Below, piece by piece: positions 36,632 to 45,017 of a DNA stretch of 64,000 nt; position 1 is the first letter of the stretch; every line of letters begins with the position of its first letter. A program made the position numbers and the translations under genes. The notes below the pieces were generated by a model. The model made no database searches. It saw only the letters and a program-made list of their open reading frames with translations, and was not told the DNA's origin. Source of the DNA: Halorientalis sp. LT38 (GTDB taxonomy: Archaea; Halobacteriota; Halobacteria; Halobacteriales; Haloarculaceae); NCBI RefSeq assembly GCF_037031225.1, contig NZ_JAYEZN010000001.1:310001-374000 (forward strand), in the 5' to 3' direction.

Positions 36632-37072
36632 ATGTTCGAGACGATTCTGGTGCCGACCGATGGGAGCGACGACGCCGAGAACGCGGCGGCGACGGCGATC
36701 GAACTCGCCGACGTTCACGACGCCACGGTCCACGTCGTCTCGGTCGCCGACACGGGACCGTGGGGCGACGTGCGCCTCCCCGGTGAAGCCGACGACCCCA
36801 GCGACGCGATCACCGGGCTCGCGGAAGACGCCGTCGCGAGGGTCGTCGAGCGCGCCGAGGCGGCGAACGTCGACGTGACCGGCACCGTGCTGACCGGACC
36901 GGTGAAAAACGAGATCGTCGACCACGCGGCGGCCATCGACGCCGATCTGATCGTCATGGGAACCCGCGGACGGGGCGGCGTGAAACGGATGGCGCTCGGG
37001 AGCGTCGCGGACTTCGTCGTCCGGAACGGCGACCCCGAGGTCCTCGTCTGCCGGGCGGAGACGGACGACTAG
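36632..37072 (+). CDS. Universal stress protein, single domain
   Basis: 146 aa UspA fold. The N-terminal ILVPTDGSDDA supplies the ATP-loop Asp, and the C-terminal motif GTRGRGGVKRMALGS matches G-2x-G-9x-G(S/T), so ATP binding is expected. First of five Usp domains within 7 kb. Its 3' end overlaps by 4 nt the end of the convergent membrane-protein gene. Confidence 0.92.
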   Translation: MFETILVPTDGSDDAENAAATAIELADVHDATVHVVSVADTGPWGDVRLPGEADDPSDAITGLAEDAVARVVERAEAANVDVTGTVLTGPVKNEIVDHAAAIDADLIVMGTRGRGGVKRMALGSVADFVVRNGDPEVLVCRAETDD

Positions 37073-37485
37073 GCGCTTCCCGACGCGATTCGGTTGGTGA
37101 CCGCGGTTCGGCGGCCGAATCCCCAGCCGACGAGCGCGAGACCGACGTACAGCCCCGGCGCGAGGGCGAGGTGGAGTTCGGTGACGGATCGGATCGAGAA
37201 CCCGATCCCGAAGAGCAGTCCGCTCAGCAGGAGCGAGAGCACGACGAGTCCGGCGCCGTAATCGATAGTTCGCATGTTCGGCAGCCCCGCTGGCGGCGTC
37301 ACGAGGCGACCGACGACGTAGAAGACCAGCGTGAACGTCCCCCACCCAGCGAACAGCGCTGGCAGGAGCCGGAGCAACCGATCCGGGAAGTATCGCGGGA
37401 TCAGCGTCAGGTGCAGGACGACCGTCCCGGCGGCCGCCAGGACGAGCACCGCGGACAGCGACTTCGACCGGTCCAGACCCAGCAT
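37069..37485 (-). CDS. Small four-helix membrane protein
   Basis: 138 aa with four hydrophobic helices (about residues 11-30, 38-58, 75-95 and 107-122) and basic ends. No family recognised. It is antiparallel to, and overlaps by 4 nt, the single-domain universal stress protein gene. Start at MLGLDRSK; the frame remains open upstream but with antisense-like composition. A role in the surrounding stress cluster is inferred only from position. Confidence 0.7.
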   Translation of the reverse strand: MLGLDRSKSLSAVLVLAAAGTVVLHLTLIPRYFPDRLLRLLPALFAGWGTFTLVFYVVGRLVTPPAGLPNMRTIDYGAGLVVLSLLLSGLLFGIGFSIRSVTELHLALAPGLYVGLALVGWGFGRRTAVTNRIASGSA

Positions 37486-37671
37486 CGTCCGATGAAGCGA
37501 GGGGACGGCACAAAATTCGGTCGGTCGGCGCGCGCCGGCGGTCGTCCGGGGACTCGGCCGTCTCCAGCAGTCGGCCTCGACAACTCCGGCAATCACCGAC
37601 TCGTCACTCGGATTCCGATCTGGCTGACGTGTGGGGGGCGTGTTTTTGACGCTGGTTCCCGTATTCGCTGT

Positions 37672-38121
37672 ATGAGCGACCCGACTGCGATCGAGATGGA
37701 CGCGGCCGAGCGAGACGCGTTCCTCGGGAACGGCGGCACCGGCGTCGTCTCCGTCGAGACTGGTCCGGGGACGGCACCGCACTCGATCCCCGTCTCCTAC
37801 GGGTACGACGCGGTCGACACGGTGTTTTTCTTCCGACTCGCGAAATCGCAGGGCGAAGAGAAGGAGTCGGTCGACGAGAAGCCGGTCTCGTTCGTCGTCC
37901 ACGGCGAGACCGACGAGGGGTGGAAGAGCGTCGTCGCGAGCGGGCAGCTCGAACGAACGAACGACGCGGCGATCGGGACAGCGGCGCTCGAGGAGCTGCA
38001 GCGCGTGGACATCCCCTACGTCGACATCTTCGACAGGCCGATCCGGGTCGTCGAGTTCGAGTTCTACAGGCTCGACCCCGAGCAGCTACACGGCCGGAAG
38101 GCGTCGGCTGCGCGGGAGTGA
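37672..38121 (+). CDS. Flavin-binding split-barrel protein (PPOX-like)
   Basis: 149 aa. The fold appears as an N-terminal helix (AAERDAFLG) followed by strands GGTGVVSVETG, PHSIPVSYGYD, TVFFFRLAKSQGEEKESVDEKP and EFYRLDPEQLHGRK, the pattern of pyridoxamine-5'-phosphate-oxidase-like FMN/F420-binding proteins. True PNPOx catalytic residues are not evident. Directly upstream of a tandem universal stress protein, a pairing also seen in DosR-type regulons. Confidence 0.85.
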   Translation: MSDPTAIEMDAAERDAFLGNGGTGVVSVETGPGTAPHSIPVSYGYDAVDTVFFFRLAKSQGEEKESVDEKPVSFVVHGETDEGWKSVVASGQLERTNDAAIGTAALEELQRVDIPYVDIFDRPIRVVEFEFYRLDPEQLHGRKASAARE

Positions 38122-38172
38122 CCGACGGCGAGTCACCCGTTCTTCTATTACCGTCCCGGATCATTACCCGGT

Positions 38173-39048
38173 ATGTACGATCGGATCTTGCTGCCGACCG
38201 ACGGGAGCGACGCCGCGATCGCGGCCGAAGATGCGACCTTCGAGATCGCGGCCGCACACGACGCGACCGTCGACGTGCTCAACGTGGCCGACACCGCCAG
38301 AGACAGCGTGACGAACGTGCAGGGGGAAGTGGTCGACGCCCTCGTCAGTGAGGGGGAGCGGATCGTCGAGGCCGTCGAAGAGCGAGCCGACGAGCGTGGC
38401 GTCACCGTGCGGACGGCCGTCCTCCAGGGCGACCCCTCGGCGACCATCGCGGACTACGCCTCGGAGTACGACGTGGACCTGGTCGTCATGCCCACCAAGG
38501 GCCGCAGCGGACTGGAACGGGTGCTCCTCGGGAGCGTCACGGAACGAGTGATCTCGTCGACGCCGGTCCCCGTCCTCGTGCTCAACCCCGACGCCGACCG
38601 CGAGTTCGCCTACCCCTTCGAGCGCGTGCTGGTCCCGACGGACGGGACCACTGCAGGTGATCGAGGCGTGTCGGCCGGGAGCGCGGTCGCGACAGGCACG
38701 GGCGCGACGCTGCATCTCCTGACCGTCGTCGAGGGGGCGTCACTGGGACCGGACGTCCGCTCGGCAGGCACCTCGGAGCGGCTCACGGCGGCCGCCGAGG
38801 AGGTCCTCGAGCAAGCCCGCGAGCAGGCGGTCGCCGCCGGTGTCGAGACAGTCGAGACGGCGACCGAGCACGGGCAACCCTACCGGGAGATCCGGTCGTT
38901 CGTCGAGGAGCCCGGCGTCGACCTCGTCGTCCTGGGCGTCGACGATGACTCGGAGTTCGGCCGCTTTCTCTGGGGCGGCGTCACGTCGAAACTCGTCAGA
39001 ACGTCACCTGTCCCCGTGTTGCTGACCGGGCAGTCGACGGCCGAATGA
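38173..39048 (+). CDS. Universal stress protein, tandem domains
   Basis: 291 aa with two Usp domains. Domain 1 opens ILLPTDGSDAA and has PTKGRSGLERVLLGS, so the first Gly of the G-2x-G-9x-GS motif is Pro. Domain 2 opens VLVPTDGTTAG and reads GVDDDSEFGRFLWGG, lacking the motif altogether and unlikely to bind ATP in the usual way. Unequal domains suggest one regulatory and one sensing half. A TATA-like element lies about 30 nt upstream. Confidence 0.92.
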   Translation: MYDRILLPTDGSDAAIAAEDATFEIAAAHDATVDVLNVADTARDSVTNVQGEVVDALVSEGERIVEAVEERADERGVTVRTAVLQGDPSATIADYASEYDVDLVVMPTKGRSGLERVLLGSVTERVISSTPVPVLVLNPDADREFAYPFERVLVPTDGTTAGDRGVSAGSAVATGTGATLHLLTVVEGASLGPDVRSAGTSERLTAAAEEVLEQAREQAVAAGVETVETATEHGQPYREIRSFVEEPGVDLVVLGVDDDSEFGRFLWGGVTSKLVRTSPVPVLLTGQSTAE

Positions 39049-39070
39049 GGTCACGACGAAACGCACGACG

Positions 39071-41641
39071 TCAGGCGGCGGCCGCAGCCGCCCTGCGTCG
39101 ACGGATCCAGCCGGCGACGAGCAGATAGAAGGGCAGACACACGGCGAGGACGCCGAGCAGGATGGCCCAGTCGGTCAGCCCGAGCGGGACGGTGCCGAAA
39201 AACCGGTTCAGCGGGGTGTACAGCACCGCCAGTTGGAGCGCCAGCGAGCCGGCCACGGCGGCCGCGAGCCAGCGGTTCGAGAGCGTCGGCGTCTCGCGCA
39301 GCCACCGGATGACGTACAGCTTCTCGAACTCAAGGAGCACGAAGCCGGTGAACACCATCGTCAGCGCGTACGGCGTGACGGCGGCCGCCCCCGCAAGGGT
39401 GTACCCCATCAGGCCGAGCATGACGGCGGTCGTCACCGTGCCGGTCCCGCCGATCAACGCCAGCATGTCCCGGTCGACGATCCCGCGATCGGGGTCGCGG
39501 GGCTGCCGGGCCATCACGTCCCCGCTCTCGGGGTCCGCCCCGAGCGCCAGCGCGGGGAGCCCGTCGGTCAGCAAGTTGATCCAGAGCAACTGGACGGCCG
39601 GCAGGATCAGGTAGCCAAAGAGCGACGCGATGAACACGATCGCCACCTCGGCGATGTTGGCCGAGAGCAGGTACGCCACGAACTTCCAGACGTTGTCGAA
39701 GATTGCGCGCCCCCGCTCGACCGCTCGCTCGATGGTGGTGTAGTTGTCGTCGAGCAGGACGACGTCGCTGGCCTGTTTCGCCACGTCGGTCCCGCGGACG
39801 CCCATCGCCACGCCGACGTCGGCGTTTTTCAGCGCCGGCGCGTCGTTGACCCCGTCGCCCGTCATCGCGACGACGTGGCCGTTGTCCTGTAGCGCACGGA
39901 GGATCCGCACTTTGTGCTCGGGCGAGGTCCGGGCGAACACGTCGACCGACTCGACGGCCTCCCGGAGCGCCGCGTCGTCCATGGCCTCGACCTCGGCGCC
40001 TTCCATCACCGACGACCCCATCCCGAGGTCCCCGGCGATGGCGGCCGCAGTCCGGACGTTGTCGCCCGTGATCATCTTCAGGTCGATGCCCGCCCTGCGG
40101 GTCGCGGCGACCGCGTCGGCGACCTCCTCACGGGCCGGGTCGATCATCCCCACGAGGCCGACGAACACCAGGTCGTCCTCCATCCCGTCGGGGTCGTCCG
40201 TGTACCCGACCGCCAGCACCCGGAGCGCGTCGTCGGCGAAGGCCGTCGTCTGCGATTCGATTCGTGCAGCCGCCTCGTCGGTCAGTTCGACGATCCCGTC
40301 CTCGGTGAGCACCCGCGACGCGTTCTCGAGGACGACTTCGGGTGCGCCCTTTACGTACGCGCGCTCGCCGTGGACCGTCCCCATCCACTTGCGCTCCGAG
40401 GAGAACGGGACTTCGTCGGTCCGCGGGTTCTCCTCGCGGAGCGTCGCCACGTCGTACCCGGCGTCCTGGGCCGCCGCGACGAGCGCCTGCTCGGTCGGAT
40501 CGCCCTCCTCGGTCGTCGCGTCGTTACAGAGCGCGCCGGCCCGGTAGAGGAGGTCCACCCGATCGGCCGGGTCCGCCGCGTCGTCGTCCGAGACGTCGAC
40601 GACGGCGTCGTTCACCCAGAGCTTCGAGACGGTCATGCGACCCTCGGTGAGCGTGCCGGTCTTGTCCGTGCAGATGACGTCGACGGAGCCGAGCGCCTCG
40701 ACGGCTGGCAGGCTGCGAACGAGGGCGTTCTCGTCAGCCATGCTCCGGACGCCCAGGGCGAGCGTCAGCGTCACGACCGCCGGCAGCCCCTCGGGGACGG
40801 CGGCGACCGCGAGCGACACCGCCGTCAGCCCCGTCTCGATCAGCGGCGTCCCCCGGAGGGCGAGCAACGGGATCACGAGCGCCGCGAGGGCGACGACGCC
40901 GAGGCCGAGGTTCCGCCCGAGCACGTCGAGTTCGCGCTGGAGCGGCGTGTCCGTCTCCTCGGTGGCCGCGAGCTGATCCGCGATGGCACCCATCTCGGTG
41001 TCGTCGCCGGTCCCGGTGACGACGAGCGCCCCGTGGCCCCGGGTGACGTTCGTCCCCTTGTACGCCATCGACGTCCGCTCGGCCAGCGGCGTCTCCGGGT
41101 CGACCGGCGTCGTCGTCTTCCCCACCGGGACGCTCTCGCCCGTCAGCGCGGCCTCGTCGATCTCGAGGGCCGTCTGGTCAATGACGCGGCTGTCGGCCGG
41201 GACGACGTCCCCGTCGGCCAGCTCGACGACGTCGCCGGGGACGAGTTCGGTGGCCGGTAGCTCGATCGGGTCCCCGTCGCGTCGGACCGTCGCCGTCGGC
41301 GCGGTCAGTTCCCGCAGCGACTCCAGACTCTGCTCGGCCCGGTAGTCCTGCACGAAGCCGAACAGGCCGTTGGCGACGACGATGACCGCGATCAAGACGG
41401 CGTCGACGGCGTGGCCGGCCCACAGCGAGAGGGCCGCGGCGGCGATCAGCACCCAGATGAGGACGCTGTCGAACTGCGCGACGAAGATGTCGAGCCGCGA
41501 CCGGCCGGCCACCCGCGCGAACTCGTTCGGCCCGTGTTCGTCGAGCCGTCGCCGTGCCTCGTCGCTCGACAGCCCCGACGGCTCCGTGTCGAGATCGGCG
41601 ACGACCGCTTCGGGCTCACGACTGTGCGAACGCGTTCCCAC
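39071..41641 (-). CDS. P-type cation ATPase, type IIA (Ca2+-like)
   Basis: 856 aa, GTG start. Phosphorylation motif CTDKTGTLTEG near residue 330, TGES, and TGDGVNDAPALKNADVG. M4 has VPEGLPAVVT, M5 NIAEVAIVF and M6 NLLTDGLPALALG; these carry Glu (M4), Asn/Glu (M5) and Asn, Thr, Asp (M6) as in the SERCA calcium sites. It therefore probably exports Ca2+ or Mn2+. Its setting among Usp genes resembles ctpF in bacterial dormancy regulons. Divergent from a VTT protein. Confidence 0.93.
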   Translation of the reverse strand: MGTRSHSREPEAVVADLDTEPSGLSSDEARRRLDEHGPNEFARVAGRSRLDIFVAQFDSVLIWVLIAAAALSLWAGHAVDAVLIAVIVVANGLFGFVQDYRAEQSLESLRELTAPTATVRRDGDPIELPATELVPGDVVELADGDVVPADSRVIDQTALEIDEAALTGESVPVGKTTTPVDPETPLAERTSMAYKGTNVTRGHGALVVTGTGDDTEMGAIADQLAATEETDTPLQRELDVLGRNLGLGVVALAALVIPLLALRGTPLIETGLTAVSLAVAAVPEGLPAVVTLTLALGVRSMADENALVRSLPAVEALGSVDVICTDKTGTLTEGRMTVSKLWVNDAVVDVSDDDAADPADRVDLLYRAGALCNDATTEEGDPTEQALVAAAQDAGYDVATLREENPRTDEVPFSSERKWMGTVHGERAYVKGAPEVVLENASRVLTEDGIVELTDEAAARIESQTTAFADDALRVLAVGYTDDPDGMEDDLVFVGLVGMIDPAREEVADAVAATRRAGIDLKMITGDNVRTAAAIAGDLGMGSSVMEGAEVEAMDDAALREAVESVDVFARTSPEHKVRILRALQDNGHVVAMTGDGVNDAPALKNADVGVAMGVRGTDVAKQASDVVLLDDNYTTIERAVERGRAIFDNVWKFVAYLLSANIAEVAIVFIASLFGYLILPAVQLLWINLLTDGLPALALGADPESGDVMARQPRDPDRGIVDRDMLALIGGTGTVTTAVMLGLMGYTLAGAAAVTPYALTMVFTGFVLLEFEKLYVIRWLRETPTLSNRWLAAAVAGSLALQLAVLYTPLNRFFGTVPLGLTDWAILLGVLAVCLPFYLLVAGWIRRRRAAAAAA

Positions 41642-41779
41642 TGATGGTGGATTCGTCGCCAGCCGCTTGTAAGTTAACGATCCGACGGGTGCCGGCTATC
41701 GGGTCGTGGCTCCCTGAACCCGTCCGAATCCGAGCGAACCGGAACGCTTTCCATTCGACGGACGTGACAGGTCGGTATC

Positions 41780-42475
41780 GTGTGGTCAGCCGTGACGGTC
41801 TTCGAATCGCGAGCCGCCCGTCGGCGATTCCTCGTGACCACCGTCGTCGCCCTGGTCTGTATCGCCGGTCTGCTCTTCGCGTTGCGCAGGGTCGCGCCGT
41901 TCCTCACCGACGCGTCGGCCATGCGGGAGTTCGTCGCCGGGTTCGGGGTCTTCGCGCCGCTCGTCTTCGTCCTGATACAGATCGTGCAGGTCGTCGTCGC
42001 GCCGATCCCCGGCCAGCTGACCGGCTTCGTCAGCGGCTACCTCTTCGGCGGTTTCTGGGGGTCGGTCTACAGCCTGCTCGGCCTGACGATCGGGAGTTTC
42101 CTCGCTTTCTGGCTCTCCCGGCGCTTTGGCCGCCCGTTCGTCGAGGAGGTCCTCGACTCCGACCTCCTCGACCGACTGGACGAGACCGTCGCCGGGCGCG
42201 GCATCTGGGGCTTCTTCATCGTCTTCCTCGTCCCCGGCCTCCCCGACGACGCGGTCTGCCTTCTAGGCGGCCTGACCGAGATCGACCTCTGGAAGCTCGT
42301 CCTCGTCGCGCTGGTCGGTCGCGCACCGAGTTACGTCCTCGTCAACGTCTCCGGGGCCAGCCTCGCCGACGAGAACGTCGTCCTCTCGCTCGCGATCGTC
42401 GGTCTCCTGCTCGCGGCGAGCCTCTGGGGCCTCCTCAATCGGGACCGGATCTTCGACCGGCTCGACGTCCGGTGA
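41780..42475 (+). CDS. TVP38/DedA-type (VTT domain) membrane protein
   Basis: 231 aa, about five membrane helices, GTG start. The VTT-domain motif occurs in PLVFVLIQIVQVVVAPIPGQLTGFVSGYLFGGFWG, a re-entrant loop with Pro-x-Pro-Gly, and in FIVFLVPGLPDDAVCLLGGLTEI. Members flip or transport lipids and affect envelope homeostasis; substrate here is unknown. Flanked by stress-related genes on both strands. Confidence 0.88.
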   Translation: MWSAVTVFESRAARRRFLVTTVVALVCIAGLLFALRRVAPFLTDASAMREFVAGFGVFAPLVFVLIQIVQVVVAPIPGQLTGFVSGYLFGGFWGSVYSLLGLTIGSFLAFWLSRRFGRPFVEEVLDSDLLDRLDETVAGRGIWGFFIVFLVPGLPDDAVCLLGGLTEIDLWKLVLVALVGRAPSYVLVNVSGASLADENVVLSLAIVGLLLAASLWGLLNRDRIFDRLDVR

Positions 42476-42479
42476 CCGG

Positions 42480-43376
42480 TCAGTCCTCGCCCCGATCCCG
42501 GGTGTTGACGGCCACGACCGGGACCGGCGCGTGCCTGAGGACGCGTTCGGCGGTGCTGCCGAGGAGGTAGCGGTTGAGCCCGGTCCGCCCCTGGGTACCC
42601 ATCGCTACCAGGTCGACGTCCGCGTCGTCCACGTAGTCCAGGATGCCGGAGGCCGGGTGGCCCTGCTGGACGGCGCTGACTGCGTCGAGGCCCGCGTCGC
42701 GGGCCCGGGTTGCGATCTCCTCGGTCGCCTTCTCACCGGCGGATTCGAGGTCGGTCAGGTACTCCGTCGGCGTCCTGACGCTGCCGGAGCCGACCCCGTC
42801 GCCGGCGTCGACGACGTGGAGGGCGTGGACCGTCGCGTCGGCGGTCTCCGCGATGGCGAGGCCGTGTTCGACGGCCGCCGTCGCCGACTCGCTCCCGTCG
42901 GTCGGGATCAGTACGTCGTCGTACCCGTCGTCGATCCGGCTTCGGTCCGTGTCGCGGACGGTCAGGACAGGCCGGTCGGCCCCGCGGACGACGCGTTCGG
43001 TGACGCTGCCCCAGGCGTAGCGGCGGACGCCGGTTCGACCGTGGGTCCCCATCGCGAGCAGGTCCGCGTCGTGCTCCCCGGCGTACTCGAGGATCGCTTC
43101 GGACGGGCGTCCCTCTACGACCGCCGTCCGGAGCCGATCGGTCGGGCCGATGGCCGCTTCCAGGTCCGCGATGGTCTCCCGGCCGTCCGCTCTGATGCGC
43201 TCCAGGAAGTCGTCGTCGACACCGCCGGCCGCGAACGGGCCCGCGGCCGACTCCAGGTCGACGACGGTGATCACGTGAACGGTTGCGTCGAACGCGTCCG
43301 CGAGGTACAGGGCGTGTTCGGCCGCTCTGACGGCGTGATCGCTGCCGTCGGTCGGCACGAGGATGGTGTCGTACAT
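42480..43376 (-). CDS. Universal stress protein, tandem domains, both ATP-type
   Basis: 298 aa with two Usp domains. Domain 1: ILVPTDGSDHA and GTHGRTGVRRYAWGS. Domain 2: VLIPTDGSESA and GTQGRTGLNRYLLGS. Both keep the full ATP motif, unlike the tandem protein at 38.2 kb. The two domains appear to be diverged duplicates. It converges with the VTT gene with 4 nt between the stops. A TATA-like box sits 36-43 nt upstream of the ATG. Confidence 0.93.
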   Translation of the reverse strand: MYDTILVPTDGSDHAVRAAEHALYLADAFDATVHVITVVDLESAAGPFAAGGVDDDFLERIRADGRETIADLEAAIGPTDRLRTAVVEGRPSEAILEYAGEHDADLLAMGTHGRTGVRRYAWGSVTERVVRGADRPVLTVRDTDRSRIDDGYDDVLIPTDGSESATAAVEHGLAIAETADATVHALHVVDAGDGVGSGSVRTPTEYLTDLESAGEKATEEIATRARDAGLDAVSAVQQGHPASGILDYVDDADVDLVAMGTQGRTGLNRYLLGSTAERVLRHAPVPVVAVNTRDRGED

Positions 43377-43411
43377 ACGTCGGTCTCGGTCGACACTTGC
43401 ACGCCGCGTCG

Positions 43412-43419
43412 CTTATAAC
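43412..43419 (-). promoter_or_regulatory. TATA-like box of the tandem Usp gene
   Basis: The minus strand reads GTTATAAG, 36-43 nt before the ATG at 43376, implying a leader of about ten nucleotides. Confidence 0.5.
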
Positions 43420-43515
43420 CACGATACTGGATTCGGGGACGATGCCGACCCCCACCGACAGTGCCGAGGCGTGAGTAACCGAAGAACGAAGGGCGCCACC
43501 GACGAACTCGGAGGC

Positions 43516-43806
43516 ATGGCAGCGACTCGACGCCTCGTCATCGACGTGTTGAAACCGCACGATCCGCCCCTCCTCGAGTTCACCGACCACCTCGCCGAAC
43601 TGGAATCGGTCGAGGGAGCCACCGCGTCGCTGATCGAACTCGACCGTGAGGTCCAGAACGTGAAGGTCACCGTCGAGGGGGCGGATCTGCGGTTCGAGGC
43701 CGTCGAAGACGCGGTGGACGAGCTCGGGGGAACGATTCACTCCGTCGATCAGGTCGCCTGCGGCGACCGGGCGATCGAGGACCGACGCACGCTGCAGGAC
43801 GGCTAA
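43516..43806 (+). CDS. DUF211-family protein
   Basis: 96 aa ferredoxin-like fold. MAATRRLVIDVLKPHDPPLLEFTDHLAELESVEGATASLIELD and VKVTVEGADLRFEAVEDAVDELGGTIHSVDQVACG (in pieces) match DUF211, proteins that form rings and may bind metal ions. A GGAGG lies just before the ATG. It is followed 2 nt later by a VIT/CCC1-type membrane protein, a recurrent archaeal pairing, so the two are likely to work together. Confidence 0.9.
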   Translation: MAATRRLVIDVLKPHDPPLLEFTDHLAELESVEGATASLIELDREVQNVKVTVEGADLRFEAVEDAVDELGGTIHSVDQVACGDRAIEDRRTLQDG

Positions 43807-43808
43807 AG

Positions 43809-44390
43809 ATGGCGGGGGCTCGCGAGGCGCTCGGCCGACTCCTCGGGAAGGAGGAGGTACTCTCCATCTCCCGCCGGTACTTCGTCTCGAACGGGTTCGA
43901 CGGGACGCTGACCAGCATCGGCGTGATCGTCGGCGCGGTGCTCTCGGGGATCCCCGACGGGCTGACGGTGATCAAGATCGGCCTCGGCGCGGCCGTCGGA
44001 CTGGGAACCTCGGCCGTCTGGAGCGTCTGGGAGATCGAACGCGCCGAGACCAGGGCCGAACTCAGGCGGATCGAGCGGGCGATGCTTACCGACCTGGACG
44101 ACACGCGCATCGAGCGCCAGCAGCGGGGGGCGAGATTCGTCCACGCCACAGCGAGCGGACTGGGACCGCTGATCGGCGTCCTCGTTCCGCTGAGCCCGTT
44201 CCTGTTCGAGGGGACGGTCCTCACGATGGCGGAGGCGGGGGCGATCGCCGTCGCACTCGGGATCTCCGTCCTCGGCGTCTTCGGAGCCTACATGGGATCG
44301 ATCTCCGGGCAGCGGTGGTACGTCGCCGCGGGGCGGATGGGGCTGGCGGGGCTCGTCGTCGCCCTCATCAACATCTTCCTGCCGGGGTGA
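43809..44390 (+). CDS. VIT1/CCC1-type membrane transporter (TIGR00267-like)
   Basis: 193 aa, five membrane helices. SRRYFVSNGFDGTLTSIGVIVGAVLSGIPD and the last part SISGQRWYVAAGRMGLAGLVVALINIFLPG are typical of the CCC1/VIT family, with the cytosolic metal-binding domain replaced by a short helix (AELRRIERAMLTDL). Family members move Fe2+ or Mn2+. Cotranscribed with DUF211. A role in metal supply for the stress cluster is inference. Confidence 0.9.
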   Translation: MAGAREALGRLLGKEEVLSISRRYFVSNGFDGTLTSIGVIVGAVLSGIPDGLTVIKIGLGAAVGLGTSAVWSVWEIERAETRAELRRIERAMLTDLDDTRIERQQRGARFVHATASGLGPLIGVLVPLSPFLFEGTVLTMAEAGAIAVALGISVLGVFGAYMGSISGQRWYVAAGRMGLAGLVVALINIFLPG

Positions 44391-44423
44391 CCGACGGGAG
44401 CGGATGCCGGTTCCATCGAGTTT

Positions 44424-44915
44424 TCACTCGGAAGACGCCTCGCGTCCCGGATCGGCCAGTCCGGGCGGGAGGCCGGTGTGGCGAACGCCCGACCACTCGT
44501 CGATCCGGAACTCGTAGGCGAGCGTGGGTTCGGTCTCGCTGGCCGACTCGAACAGGTCCGGACGCCACTTGGGAGCCTCGGCCGCCGACAGGTCCGGCCG
44601 CTCCGAGTCCGGGAGCTTTCGGATCGTCCCGGAGAGGAGGACGCTCTCCCAGTTGAACGACGTCTCGGCGCTGAAGACCAGGAAGGTCGCCCCGTCGGCA
44701 CGGTCGGCCAGGGTGGCCTTGCGACTTTCCTCGCCGACCACGAAGTAGAAGTAGAGGCGCGAGCCCCCGTCGAATCCGTACGACAGCGGGAGCAGGTAGG
44801 GGGCGCCGTCGTCGTTCAGGCCGAGCGTCCCCAGACTCTGACTCGAGAGGAACCCGGTCACTTCCTCGTCGGTCATCCGGTGCATCCCGTAGTCGCCGAG
44901 GTCGTCGACTGTCAT
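44424..44915 (-). CDS. Flavin-binding split-barrel protein (PPOX-like)
   Basis: 163 aa, related in fold to the protein at 37.7 kb but not a close copy. Strands GTLGLNDDGAPYLLPLSYGFDGG, LYFYFVVGEESRK, ATFLVFSAETSFNWESVLLSGTIRKL in pieces give the FMN-binding barrel; the C-terminus has YEFRIDEWSGVRH. Begins with MTDEEVTGFLSS, typical of haloarchaeal PPOX proteins. Enzymatic role unknown. Confidence 0.85.
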   Translation of the reverse strand: MTVDDLGDYGMHRMTDEEVTGFLSSQSLGTLGLNDDGAPYLLPLSYGFDGGSRLYFYFVVGEESRKATLADRADGATFLVFSAETSFNWESVLLSGTIRKLPDSERPDLSAAEAPKWRPDLFESASETEPTLAYEFRIDEWSGVRHTGLPPGLADPGREASSE

Positions 44916-45017
44916 GCTTTAATCCTGTACGGCACGGGCGTCCTTGACTGCATTTCACGGCTAGTGACGTGTCCGTGCGCTCTCCGGAGGGTTCCGTACC
45001 GGTCGATTGCGGGATGG

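Noticed and set aside
34276-36786. 836-codon open frame running through three genes on both strands
   Set aside because: It crosses the phosphatidyltransferase and the antisense of the flavoprotein; neither half shows a motif.
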